From positions 124,001-188,000 of the forward strand of contig NZ_AP023033.1 of NCBI RefSeq assembly GCF_019670125.1: a stretch of DNA of 64,000 bases, given 5' to 3'. Source of the DNA: Agarivorans aestuarii (GTDB lineage: Bacteria; Pseudomonadota; Gammaproteobacteria; Enterobacterales; Celerinatantimonadaceae). Each line of letters begins with the position of its first letter. Position 1 is the stretch's first letter. Both the position numbers and the translations under genes were made by a program. The notes under the pieces were generated by a model, which worked only from the letters and a program-made list of their open reading frames with translations, was not told where the DNA came from and did not search any database. Below are positions 25,095 through 35,100 of the stretch, in pieces.

Positions 25095-27152
25095 TTAGGC
25101 ATTGTCTGCCACTCGTGCATCTTGCACCTTGGTCATCAAGTCTTGGGCTTTTTTCATTACTGCGCCAGCTTCTTTGGTGCGACGTTTTTTTAACAAGTAA
25201 TCAGAGAAGCGAAGGTATTTGTTGGCCATTGTTTGGCGAGTTTCTATTAAGTGAGAAAAATCGTCGGGCAAGTCTTTAGCCATGTTGTCGACTTCTCTAG
25301 CCATCCTATCTAGGGTTTTCACCCGAGTAAGGCCATTGATACGCTCTTGTAATTGACTAAAGTGGTTTTGGTAAAACACTTCAGCGGCTTGATAAGGAAA
25401 CTCTGCTTCTTGCTCATCGGCGATAGCTTGTTTGTAGTTAGCCATAGCAGCAATGGCAGTTTTTAGCTCAAGTGCTCGAGCAATACGCTCTTGCTGTTGT
25501 TCGCTGTTGGCGAAGAAGGTTTCACCTGCTTCAATCATTTGCGCTAGGGCAACCACATCAAGTTGGTCGGCTGCTTTATCAAATAGCTGGGTAAATACTT
25601 GCTCAGATTTTTCGTTAGGAACAAATTGATAATCGGTTCTTACTTGCAGCAAATCTTGGTAAATCGTGTAAACGTCATCGCCATCTTCACTGTGCTGATA
25701 GCGGCCTTGCTCTAGATGTAAGTCAAGTCGCTGAACCAGTGCTTCAACTGTGCCCATCCAACCTTGGTTTACGTCTTCAGCAATTAAGGCCAAGCTGTAT
25801 GAATCTGGGTAAATGCGGTTTACTTCCTGCAGCAAAGATTGGATAGCGTAATAATCTGGGTAAGCGTTTTGGCGATTATTAAGTAAATCGTCGATTTGTT
25901 TCTCGTAAAAATCGATCACCAAACGTTGCTTGTCTCTTAACAAGGCTTGTTTTGGTACATGCTGTTTTGCCGGAATGGTATTTAGCATAGGCAAAAACTG
26001 CTGCGGGTTTAAGCTCACTAAGTCTTGATTGGCTGAGTTCTCCCGCTGTAGTCGGCTTAATTCTTGTTGGCTATGCTTTAGCTGACCATCCATTTGCTGG
26101 AAACCATAACTGAGTGCACCGGCAACACCAACAATGGCAATCACACTTAAACTGGGCTTCAAAAAGCTTTGGGTAAAGCTTTTCTCGATTTGATCTAAGT
26201 CGGTTACTCGTTGTTTTAGATTGAAGTTGAGACCGCGCTTCAGCTTACCCCAACGTAACAAAGGCGCATGCTTTGGCTTGCTAGGAGTAATGTTTTCTTT
26301 AGCCGCTTGGTTAGCGGTTTTACGATTGAAGGGGTGTTTACTCGACAACAACTCGTAGGCAATACAGCTAAACGCAAATACGTCGTCTGCAATGCTTGGT
26401 GCGGCGCCATCTAACAACTCTGGCGAGGCATAAGTTGGTGTAAATCCGCTAACTGGTGAAGTTTCTTCAGGTTTGTCGGCAGCGTATTGATCGGCATTTA
26501 GGTTGAGTGCGCGAGATACACCAAAGTCAAAAATCTTAATGGTGCCATCTCGAGATAACATGATGTTACCCGGTTTTAAATCGGCGTGTACTACACCATT
26601 TTGGTGGGCATAACGAAGCGCCGAGGTTAACTGAGTGAGTAGCGCTAAGCTGCTTTTAAAGGTAAGGCCATTGGGGCGATGACTTTTAATGACTTCATCA
26701 AGTGTTTGCCCGTCTAACCATTCCATAACCAGGTAGTAATCTTCTTGATCTACCCCGAAGTCGTGTACTCGGATGATATTTGGGTGGCTTAAGCGCTGAG
26801 TCTTGCGTGCTTCTCGGATAAGAATTCGAGCGGCGTCTGGCTGGTCATGAAATTCTTTCTGCAGCAATTTGATGGCTACATAAGGTTGGCTGTCACCAGC
26901 TGCTTCTAACAACAAGTCTTTTGCTCGGTAAACATCGCACATACCACCATGACCCACCAGGTCTTCGATTTGGTAGCGCTTTTTAATCACCCGATTTATC
27001 ACTTGCTCTTTGTTGGAGCGTGCATTGGTTTTTTTGCTTGTTGCTGTTTCGGTGTTGTTTACAACGGTTTTATCTGATGCCGTTGAGCTTGCAGTTTTAT
27101 TTTCAGCCTTGGTGTTTGGCGAAGCAGCTTGATCTTTGTTTGCGTCATCCAT
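25095..27152 (-). CDS. ppkA: T6SS serine/threonine protein kinase PpkA
   Basis: The 685-aa protein has a Hanks-type kinase domain at about residues 60-300 with a glycine loop (GHGGMCDVY), catalytic Lys95 (VAIK), Asp191 in HADLKPGN, and DFG at 209-211. Ala replaces the usual Arg before the catalytic Asp (HAD, not HRD). A single TM segment lies at about 335-352, followed by a 330-residue alpha-helical periplasmic region with possible coiled coil. This layout matches T6SS PpkA kinases, which phosphorylate the FHA protein to trigger assembly. It is divergent from the tagH operon and has its own terminator. Confidence 0.88.
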   Translation of the reverse strand: MDDANKDQAASPNTKAENKTASSTASDKTVVNNTETATSKKTNARSNKEQVINRVIKKRYQIEDLVGHGGMCDVYRAKDLLLEAAGDSQPYVAIKLLQKEFHDQPDAARILIREARKTQRLSHPNIIRVHDFGVDQEDYYLVMEWLDGQTLDEVIKSHRPNGLTFKSSLALLTQLTSALRYAHQNGVVHADLKPGNIMLSRDGTIKIFDFGVSRALNLNADQYAADKPEETSPVSGFTPTYASPELLDGAAPSIADDVFAFSCIAYELLSSKHPFNRKTANQAAKENITPSKPKHAPLLRWGKLKRGLNFNLKQRVTDLDQIEKSFTQSFLKPSLSVIAIVGVAGALSYGFQQMDGQLKHSQQELSRLQRENSANQDLVSLNPQQFLPMLNTIPAKQHVPKQALLRDKQRLVIDFYEKQIDDLLNNRQNAYPDYYAIQSLLQEVNRIYPDSYSLALIAEDVNQGWMGTVEALVQRLDLHLEQGRYQHSEDGDDVYTIYQDLLQVRTDYQFVPNEKSEQVFTQLFDKAADQLDVVALAQMIEAGETFFANSEQQQERIARALELKTAIAAMANYKQAIADEQEAEFPYQAAEVFYQNHFSQLQERINGLTRVKTLDRMAREVDNMAKDLPDDFSHLIETRQTMANKYLRFSDYLLKKRRTKEAGAVMKKAQDLMTKVQDARVADNA

Positions 27153-27451
27153 GAGTACTACCCTAATTCGCTAGCCATATACATTACTTTAATAATGCAT
27201 GACAAATATATTAATTAAATTTTACCGTTTATTTAGAATTTTTCAGATCTTGTTATTTATATTATTTGTAGCCATACAAGAACAATATTCATGTTATTTA
27301 AAATGACTGTTGCGTTTGTTTGTTTTTTGTTCGCTGTAAAGAAATCCGACACTCAGTGTAGCTAAAACAAAGGCTTGGATGCTAACAATAAAAATATCAA
27401 AACACAAAGAAAGCCAGAAAAATTTTATTGTTAAAATTATTATAATCTCTA

Positions 27452-27480
27452 TTGATTGGATTATTTATTAAGTGTAATAA
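27452..27480 (+). promoter_or_regulatory. Candidate promoter of the main T6SS operon
   Basis: TTGATT at 27452-27457, a 17-base spacer and TAATAA at 27475-27480 form a plausible sigma-70 promoter. It is one of several A+T-rich candidates in the region, so this is tentative. Confidence 0.3.
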
Positions 27481-27494
27481 TAGCGCCTCTTTTT

Positions 27495-27516
27495 CTAGTG
27501 ATATATAAATCACTAG
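27495..27516. repeat. Inverted repeat in the leader of the T6SS operon
   Basis: CTAGTGAT at 27495-27502 and ATCACTAG at 27509-27516 form a perfect 8-bp stem with an ATATAA loop. It lies just upstream of tagH, where it could be an operator or an RNA hairpin. Confidence 0.5.
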
Positions 27517-27574
27517 TATTTTTGAGGGAATGGGTTCTTCTCAAAATAAAAAGACTTCTAAGGGACGGAAGATT

Positions 27575-28987
27575 ATGAATTTGAGTTTATCTGTGATTAG
27601 TTATCACAGATTTACCTCTGGTGTGGAAGAGAAGAAGACGCTCTCTACTACGTCAGGGGAGTCAGTTATTACCATTGGTAGGGCAAGCCAATGCTCTTGG
27701 TGTTTGCTCGATCCAGAAAGAGTTATCTCTAGTCGTCACGCCCGCATTGAGTCAAACAATGGGCAGTTTTGGCTATACGATACGTCTACCAATGGCGTGT
27801 TTGTTAACCGCTCGGTAGAGGCCTTAGCAAAAGACCAGCCTTATCAGCTTATCGACGGTGATACCTTAGCAATTGGCGACTACGAAATAGAAGTGGCGAT
27901 ATCCGCTCAAGCTATTGCTCAGCAAGCGCCAAGCTCTGCTCAGGTCGCCACAGCTGCTCCTACTGTTCAAGCTCCAGCTGCAATGCCAGCAACTAATCTT
28001 GAAGAAGATTTTGGTGTATTGGCTGAACCAGAGCCTATTGCAAACAACAGCAGTAGTTTAGACGCTAAGCTTAATGCCAATCTTGATGATGCTTTTGTAT
28101 TGCCGCAATCGATGAATGATGAGCAGTCCAGCATTCCGGAAGATTGGAATGCTTTGTTTGCCAGTCCCGCTCCACAAAAACCCGTTGCCGTTAGCTCTCC
28201 GCCGCAACCAGCTGTCGTGCCAAGTGCTGCTGTTCCTGAAGTTAAGCAGCCTGCAGTAGCAGAGCCAGTTGCTGCAGTAGCAAATACAATGGCTAATGAT
28301 CCACTTGCTTTTTCAGCCGCTACTACCAAGCAAGCTACTCCGGCAGCGCCTGCAGCTGCCGTTAAACCACAGTATTCAAGCGCCGATGAGCAAGCTCATC
28401 TGGCCGCATTTTTAGAAGGAATGGGAATATCACCCGAGCTAGTTTCTCAGGATAACCCAGTACGTTGGTGGCATCAGTTAGGCGTGATAACTCGCGACTC
28501 ACTCGATGGCATCATGAATACCTTGCACAACCGAGCAGCCTTTAAAGAGAACAGTCGAATCAACCAAACGACTTTTAGAAGGAATGAAAACAATCCGCTT
28601 AAGTTTTCTACTAATGCCGAAGATGCCATTCATAACTTATTACAACGCAAAACGGCTGGCTTTTTGCCGCCAGAGCGAGCCGTTAAAGAAGCGTTTATCG
28701 ATTTAGAGCGCCATGAGTATGCGCTGTTGTCGGGGGTTGAAGGAGCCGTTGCAGGTCTTATGCAGCTGCTCGACCCAAAATCGATTGAGTCCAAAGATCA
28801 GAACGCTAAAGGAATTGCCAAGGTGTATTCGGCAATTGAAAAGCATAAAAGCTGGAACCGTTACTGTTCGATCTACAGTGATTTGGAAAATGAGTTTAGC
28901 CAAAACAGCAATGCCTTCTACATGGAAGACTTCGCTAAGGCTTATGAATCAACCTTAAAAAGCATAGAGCAAAAGGGACAACGATGA
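27575..28987 (+). CDS. tagH: T6SS FHA-domain protein TagH
   Basis: The 470-aa protein has an N-terminal FHA domain (about residues 30-100: VITIGRAS, SSRHARI and the TNG loop), which binds phosphothreonine. A long Ala/Pro-rich linker (about 105-280) follows, and then the C-terminal VI_FHA domain (from HLAAFLEGMGI, with LKFSTNAEDAIHNLL). TagH is the substrate of PpkA and is dephosphorylated by PppA. AGGGACGGAAG precedes the ATG at 27575. An earlier in-frame ATG at 27530 has its Shine-Dalgarno abutting it, so I prefer the later start. The stop overlaps tssJ by 4 bases. Confidence 0.88.
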   Translation: MNLSLSVISYHRFTSGVEEKKTLSTTSGESVITIGRASQCSWCLLDPERVISSRHARIESNNGQFWLYDTSTNGVFVNRSVEALAKDQPYQLIDGDTLAIGDYEIEVAISAQAIAQQAPSSAQVATAAPTVQAPAAMPATNLEEDFGVLAEPEPIANNSSSLDAKLNANLDDAFVLPQSMNDEQSSIPEDWNALFASPAPQKPVAVSSPPQPAVVPSAAVPEVKQPAVAEPVAAVANTMANDPLAFSAATTKQATPAAPAAAVKPQYSSADEQAHLAAFLEGMGISPELVSQDNPVRWWHQLGVITRDSLDGIMNTLHNRAAFKENSRINQTTFRRNENNPLKFSTNAEDAIHNLLQRKTAGFLPPERAVKEAFIDLERHEYALLSGVEGAVAGLMQLLDPKSIESKDQNAKGIAKVYSAIEKHKSWNRYCSIYSDLENEFSQNSNAFYMEDFAKAYESTLKSIEQKGQR

Positions 28988-29448
28988 GCAAAGTAGGGAA
29001 ATTAGTACTTAGTGTGCTGCTGAGTATGTCAATGTTGGGCTGTACCGTAGCCAACTACGTAGTAGAACCATATTCAAAGCTGCAATTTCATGTGGCCAAT
29101 GATGTTAACCCCGATATCACTGGGCGAGCCTCGCCAGTGGTGGTGAAGGTGTTTGAGTTATCTTCTCGCACCTTGTTTGATAGCCAAGACTTTTTCGCCT
29201 TGTATGACGATGCGTCGCAGGTGCTTGGCCCGGATTTAATTAACCGCACCGAGTTTGAATTTGAACCTGGTAGCGAGTTTGAATACAAGCTGTCTTTATC
29301 GCCTGGCGTTCGTTATGCCGGGGTGCTTGTTGCCTACCGAGACATTGACACCGCCAGCTGGCGTGAAGTGGTCACTGTCGACCCTACCACTTACAAAACC
29401 TTTGATGTTCACGTCGGTGAGCTCGCTGTATTTGTTGGCAATCCATAA
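28984..29448 (+). CDS. tssJ: T6SS outer-membrane lipoprotein TssJ
   Basis: The 154-aa protein has a lipoprotein signal with lipobox SMLGC and Cys20. The mature part has the TssJ beta-sandwich pattern: VVVKVFELSSRTLFDSQDFFALYDD, followed by a region ending VDVHVGE-like (FDVHVGELAVFVGN). It anchors the TssM periplasmic domain in the membrane complex. The ATGA overlap with tagH indicates coupling. Confidence 0.92.
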   Translation: MSKVGKLVLSVLLSMSMLGCTVANYVVEPYSKLQFHVANDVNPDITGRASPVVVKVFELSSRTLFDSQDFFALYDDASQVLGPDLINRTEFEFEPGSEFEYKLSLSPGVRYAGVLVAYRDIDTASWREVVTVDPTTYKTFDVHVGELAVFVGNP

Positions 29449-29468
29449 GCAGTATTTCGGGATTAAAC

Positions 29469-30794
29469 ATGAGTGACTTTTGTCGTGTCGCGTGGAGCGA
29501 GGGGATGTTTTTGCGTCCTCAACACTTTCAGCAGCAAGAACGCAGTTTGAATTTTCAGTTGCAGCAGAATTTGTTGCAGCAATCCAGTTACTACTGGGGA
29601 GTAACAGAACTAAGTGTAGACCGCTCCCTATTAAGTAACAGTAAATTCGGCTTAAGTAGTATTAGCGCGTGTCTGCAAGATGGTGCGGCAATGGTTAGCC
29701 CCACTCGTGATCCTTTGCCTGAAGCGTTATCGCTGGACAGCAGTATTCGAGATCAGTTGGTGTATTTGGCGTTACCTACCGAAAAGTCCAATGGACTGAA
29801 TGTATCGGCGCAGGGGCGTAGTGTGACTCGCTACCGTTTTGTAGATCATGAAGTGGTAGATACCAACATTGGTAACGACGCGGTGGAAGTGTTGCAACTA
29901 GCCCAGGCTGGCTTTGAGCTTAAGTTAGAAAGTGACAATTTATCAGGCTACGACACCTTAGCTATCGCTAAGATCATTGAAGTTTCGGAAGAGGGACAAG
30001 TTAGCCTCGACGAGAAATTTATTCCTGCAAGTTTAAATGCGCAAGCTAACTCGGTGCTTAAGCAACAACTGGCCGAAGTGCATGGCATGTTACGCCAACG
30101 TGCTGAAGCCTTAGCTGCACGTATTGGCGCAGGCCAGGGCAGTGCCAGCTCAATAGCAGATTTTTTAATGTTGCAGTTATTAAACCGATACGACGCATTG
30201 ATTGCTCATATTTTGGCAACTAACGGCTTACACCCAGAACGATTGTTCCAGGAGTTGGCAGGTTTAGCGGGCGAGTTAGCCACATTTTCTAGTAAAGATA
30301 AACGCGCTCCACAGCTTCCGGGCTATCAACATGATGAGCTCACCCGTGTATTTGGCGATGTGATGGTGGTGCTTAACCAGTTCATGAGCATGGTACTGGA
30401 GCAAACGGCAGTACAAATTGCACTGGACGAAACCAACTACGGTATCCGAATCGCCCAAGTTCAAGATAAAGGCTTATTAGAACGCGCCGAATTCGTGTTA
30501 GCGGTAAACGCCAACATCAGCCCGGATGAATTGCGCAAGCGCTTCCCTGCTCAAGTGAAAATCGGACCGGTTGAACACATTCGAGATTTGGTGAATAACC
30601 AATTGCCAGGTATTTCTGCCATTGGCTTACCGGTAGCGCCGCGACAAATTCCATATCACGCCGGTTTTCACTATTTCAAATTGGATAAAAGCAACGATTA
30701 CTGGTCACGGCTTAGTGCCAGTGGTGGCGTAGCCATCCATTTGTCGGGTAATTATCCCGAGCTTGAAATGCAAATTTGGGCAATTAGCCAGTAA
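29469..30794 (+). CDS. tssK: T6SS baseplate protein TssK
   Basis: The 441-aa protein begins with the typical VAWSEGMFLRPQHFQQQER and continues with SKFGLSSISA, VYLALPTEKSNG and the C-terminal FHYFKLDKSNDYWSRL, found in TssK/ImpJ. TssK is a trimeric cytoplasmic adaptor that joins the baseplate to the TssJLM membrane complex. Length is as usual for the family. Confidence 0.95.
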   Translation: MSDFCRVAWSEGMFLRPQHFQQQERSLNFQLQQNLLQQSSYYWGVTELSVDRSLLSNSKFGLSSISACLQDGAAMVSPTRDPLPEALSLDSSIRDQLVYLALPTEKSNGLNVSAQGRSVTRYRFVDHEVVDTNIGNDAVEVLQLAQAGFELKLESDNLSGYDTLAIAKIIEVSEEGQVSLDEKFIPASLNAQANSVLKQQLAEVHGMLRQRAEALAARIGAGQGSASSIADFLMLQLLNRYDALIAHILATNGLHPERLFQELAGLAGELATFSSKDKRAPQLPGYQHDELTRVFGDVMVVLNQFMSMVLEQTAVQIALDETNYGIRIAQVQDKGLLERAEFVLAVNANISPDELRKRFPAQVKIGPVEHIRDLVNNQLPGISAIGLPVAPRQIPYHAGFHYFKLDKSNDYWSRLSASGGVAIHLSGNYPELEMQIWAISQ

Positions 30795-30818
30795 TTAATG
30801 TTCCAAGGATGAAATAAG

Positions 30819-32123
30819 ATGTCAGAAGCGACAGTAATGAAGCCTCGACCAGGGAGTCGCGGTGGCAATAAGCCAGTAAGCGACTTGGGCAAAATTGCAG
30901 CTTCAGCAGCAGAGGCTGAATGCACCGTAGTGATTACGCCTTCTAAAAACAAAGAGCGTGGTGTGCAATTGCCAAAGTTTGGTGATAACCCGCTAATTGA
31001 TGAAGCGAGCGCACTATTGTCGATGGTTGGGCAGATTCGTTGCACCGTAAAACACGGTGATATCGCTTCGTTACGTCAAGTATGCATCGACAAAATTCGA
31101 GATTACGAGGCTAACTTGCGCCATCAGCAAGTGAGTGCCGAGATCATTGAAGCCTCACGTTATTGCGTTTGTTGTTTCATTGATGAAACAGTATTAAACA
31201 CCAACTGGGGTGGGCAATCTGTTTGGGCCAGCGACAGCTTATTATCCACCTTTCACTCGCAAACTTGGGGCGGAGAACACTTCTTCACCTTGTTAGATGA
31301 AAACCTAGCCGCTCCTCATGCCAAACCACAATTGCTAGAGCTACAGTACCTTTGTTTGTCTCTGGGTTTTGTTGGCAAAATGCGAGTAGAAGAGCGTGGC
31401 CAAGACAAACTTGAAGAGTATCGCCAGCAAGCCTTCGAGCGTTTGCAAGCTATTCACGGCGAAGCAGAGATTGCGCTGTCACCAAAAAGCCAAGCCAGCG
31501 CAAGTGTTGGCAGTGAGGCTAATGGCGGCTTACCTTTGTGGGTGATCGCTGCCATATTTGGCGTTCTGCTGTTATCAATTTATATGGCGTGTAGCTATTT
31601 CATTAACAGCTATTCAGACCAAGTATTTAATCAAATTAACGCCTTAGCCCGCTGGGAAAGCACTACCACCAATACTGCTGAAGTCGATGAACAACAAGTA
31701 TTGATGTTACAGCAGCGCCTGCAAACTGAAGTCGACCGTGAGTTACTAGAGATAGCGCCGCTTAGCGATCGCATCCGCATCACCATTAACTCTAGCGAAT
31801 TGTTTAGCCCTGGCAGCGCCGAAGTGAAGTCTTCGGTAGTTCCTGTTCTGCAAAAACTATCGCGGGCGCTTGAGTCTACTACTGGCCGAGTATTGATCAC
31901 CGGACACACCGACAACCAACCTATTTTCACTAGCCGTTATCCGTCCAACTGGCACCTTTCTTTGGCACGCGCCACTGCCGTTGCCAACAGCATGTCTATA
32001 GGCACCTTGCTGCAAGGACGTTTATGGCCAGAGGGGCGAGGGGATTCAGATCCTCGAGCCAGCAACAACACCGAATCAGAACGTGCGTTGAACCGTCGAG
32101 TAGAGATTGATTTGCTTTATTAA
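30819..32123 (+). CDS. tssL: T6SS protein TssL, long form with OmpA-like domain
   Basis: The 434-aa protein has a cytoplasmic DotU/TssL domain (NPLIDEASALLSMVGQIR, ASRYCVCCFIDETVLNTNWGG), one TM segment at about residues 236-262, and a periplasmic OmpA/MotB-like peptidoglycan-binding domain (VLITGHTDNQPIF, LSLARATAVANSM, NRRVEIDLLY). The fused OmpA domain anchors the apparatus to the cell wall. It contacts TssM and TssK. Confidence 0.93.
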   Translation: MSEATVMKPRPGSRGGNKPVSDLGKIAASAAEAECTVVITPSKNKERGVQLPKFGDNPLIDEASALLSMVGQIRCTVKHGDIASLRQVCIDKIRDYEANLRHQQVSAEIIEASRYCVCCFIDETVLNTNWGGQSVWASDSLLSTFHSQTWGGEHFFTLLDENLAAPHAKPQLLELQYLCLSLGFVGKMRVEERGQDKLEEYRQQAFERLQAIHGEAEIALSPKSQASASVGSEANGGLPLWVIAAIFGVLLLSIYMACSYFINSYSDQVFNQINALARWESTTTNTAEVDEQQVLMLQQRLQTEVDRELLEIAPLSDRIRITINSSELFSPGSAEVKSSVVPVLQKLSRALESTTGRVLITGHTDNQPIFTSRYPSNWHLSLARATAVANSMSIGTLLQGRLWPEGRGDSDPRASNNTESERALNRRVEIDLLY

Positions 32124-32144
32124 GCAAACTTAAAGGATTGAGAA

Positions 32145-35100
32145 ATGTTTAACAGTTTGTTTTTTCAACGCTTAGTGCAAATGCTTAAGTCAAAATGGGC
32201 AATCACCTTGTTGGGTTTTTTAGCGCTAGCCTTTTTGATCTGGTTTGGCGGACCATTGATTGCGATTGCAGGTGCTGAGCCTTTAGGTAGCGCCAGCGCT
32301 CGATGGTTCACCATCATTACGCTGGCATTAATCTGCATTATCTATCAGTTTTGGCAGCACGTTCGTAGCACTAAGCAAAATCAAGAAGCAGTGCAATCTT
32401 TATTAGACGGTCAAGACGAGCATGGCGATGATGAAGAGAGCCGCCGAGAAGTAGAAACCTTACGTGAGCGAGTTGTTACCGCTCTGGACGTGTTAAAAAA
32501 TTCTAGTTTAGCCAAAGGCCAAGGGGTTTATCAGTTGCCTTGGTACATCATGATCGGCCCTCCAGGTACCGGTAAAACAACCGCGCTACAAAACTCAGGT
32601 TTAGAGTTTCCGCTTAAAGATAAATTAGGTGACGATCCCTTAGCGGGGGTTGGTGGTACTCGCCATTGTGATTGGTGGTTTACTAATAAAGCCGTGCTGA
32701 TTGATACCGCCGGCCGTTATACCACTCAAGACAGTAACAGTGCTAAGGATTCTCGAGCATGGTTAGGCTTTTTAGGGCTACTTAAAAAATACCGCACCAA
32801 GCGCCCGATTAACGGCGCCATTGTTACCGTAAGTTTAGCGAGTCTTCTGCAACAAACTCGCACCGAACGTAACTTACATGCTCGTGCTATTAAGCAACGT
32901 ATTCAAGAGCTTAAAAACCAACTCGGCATGCAGTTCCCGGTTTATGTTGTGCTGACCAAGGCCGATTTAATCGCTGGCTTTAGTGAGTTTTTTGCCGATT
33001 TAAATGCTAACGAACGTGAGCAAATTTGGGGGATCACTTTCCCTCTAACGGCTGAAAATGCCGACACTGGTGTGGTGGGTTTATTCAATCGTGAATTCCA
33101 TGGCTTGCTTAAGCGTATTCAAACTCGCTTGAACGTTCGTTTACAGCAAGAGCGCGATATTGATAAGCGTACTTTAATGTACGAATTCCCTAAGCAAATG
33201 CATCTATTGCAATCGAGCATTGATGATTTCTTAAAAGAAATATTCTCGCCAAATGCCTTTGAAGAAGCGCCAATGTTGCGCGGTTTATACATTGCGAGTG
33301 CTACTCAAGAGGGTAAACCGATTGATCGGGTTATGGCCGAAACCTCAAACGGATTAGGTTTAGGGCAAGTACCGCTAAAACAGCAAGGTGGAGAAACTAA
33401 GGGCTACTTCATTAAGCGTTTGCTTGAAGACGTGATTTTCCCAGAAAAATTTGTAGGTTCGGTGAATCGTCACCACCAAAAACATTCAATGTGGACGCGA
33501 CGCATTGTTGCTGGCGGCTGTGTGGTTAGCTTACTTACCTGTAGTTTGCTTTGGTACAACAGTTACAGTTGGAACAAACAATTAGTTGATACCAGCGAAG
33601 CGGCTGTAGATCAGTATAAGGCCATTGTTAAACCTGGTTTGTCTACCGATACCGACGTAATCACTTTGGTTCAGGCACTTAACGCTTTACGCGATTTACC
33701 GGCCGGCTTTAGCCAGCAATTGGTGAATGAAGATGTTCATCGCATGGGGCTTTATCAGGGTGAAAAAATTGGCCAACCGGCACAAATGGCCTATCAGCGA
33801 GCATTACAAGGTTTCTTTGCTACCTACTTAACAGAGTCGCTTACTCACGAGCTGGCCGAGAACGAAGAATACCTCGAGTACCTCTACGAAACGCTTAAAA
33901 CCTATTTGATGATTTACGATGCCGAGCACCGTGAAATTGAACAAATATATAGCTGGTTTGAGATTTTTTACGAGCGCCGTTTACCGGGTGAAATTAACCA
34001 AGGCCTTCGCCAAGACTTAATGGCCCATACTCGCAACCTGTTTGCTGAAGGAATTAACCTTATCCCGGTTAATGACAACGCGATTGCTCAAGCGCGTAGC
34101 GTGTTAACCCGTATGCCTTTGGCCGAGCGTGCCTATCAACGTTTACGTATAGAGTTTTTGTCTAGCCACGTAGCCGACTTTAGGTTGAGTGATGTATTTG
34201 GTCGTCAAGGTCGCCAAGTATTCATCCGCAATAGTGGAGAGCCGTTACATGAAGGGATTCCAGGCCTTTATACCTACAGCGGCTTCCACGGTTTGTTCCG
34301 CATTGAGAATAACCGCATTGTAAAACGCTTGATGGAAGACAGCTGGGTATACGGCGACAGCTTATCGATAGATGAAGCAACCCGTGATGAAGTGGTTAAA
34401 GCGGTGAGTGAGCGTTACTTCCGAGATTACGTTTTTGAGTGGGAGCAATTGCTGGCCGACGTGCAACTTCGCCCTTACGCTTCAGCGAAAGATGGCGCTG
34501 TGTTAGCTAAGAACTTAACTGGCTCTGAGCGACCTCTGCAAAGCTTTATTCTGGCGGTTCAGAAAGAGTTACGTCTCACCGAAGTGGCAATGAGTGACAA
34601 CACTAAAATGGCCGGTGAAGTGGCTGGCAATGTTGCTGATGTTGCTTTGAAAAATCAAAAAGCACGGATTAACCGCTTCTTACCAAACGATATGTCCAAG
34701 GCAAAATTGGCCTTGCCCGGCGCTGAAGTAGAAGCAGAATTTGAAGACTTCTTGAACATTAGCGAAGCCGATCTAGAAGGCATGCATGTCTCTTTATTGC
34801 AACTGCGTGATTATCTAGAAGTATTGTCCGAGTCAAACAACAAACGGGCTTACACCAGTTTGATGGATGATAACAGCCAAGCTGCGGTTACTAGTGCGTT
34901 ACGTCGCTCTCGCAAAGATTTACCGGCGCCGTTTTCAACCATGCTAGGCGAGCTGTCTAGCCAAACCTCTTCGTTGGCTAAACGTGGTGCTCAGGTACAT
35001 GTTAATGCGATTTGGAAAGACAGTGTTTACAAAGAATACCGTGCCGCGATTCGTGGAAAATATCCCTTTGATAGCAAAGCGGCTGATGAAGTGCGGCTAA

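Larger units (their letters stand above)
27153..27574. other. 422-bp AT-rich divergent regulatory region of the T6SS
   Basis: The region is markedly AT-rich compared with its neighbours and contains the promoters of both ppkA and the main operon. I found no sigma-54 (GG-N10-GC) site. The richness in A and T suggests H-NS-type silencing, which is an inference. No ORF is supported. Confidence 0.55.

Noticed and set aside
27153-27574. Sigma-54 promoter for the T6SS
   Set aside because: No GG-N10-GC pair with the expected context was found on either strand.
27967-28329. 120-codon minus-strand open frame within tagH
   Set aside because: It arises from the Ala/Pro-rich linker of TagH, whose codons leave the other strand free of stops.
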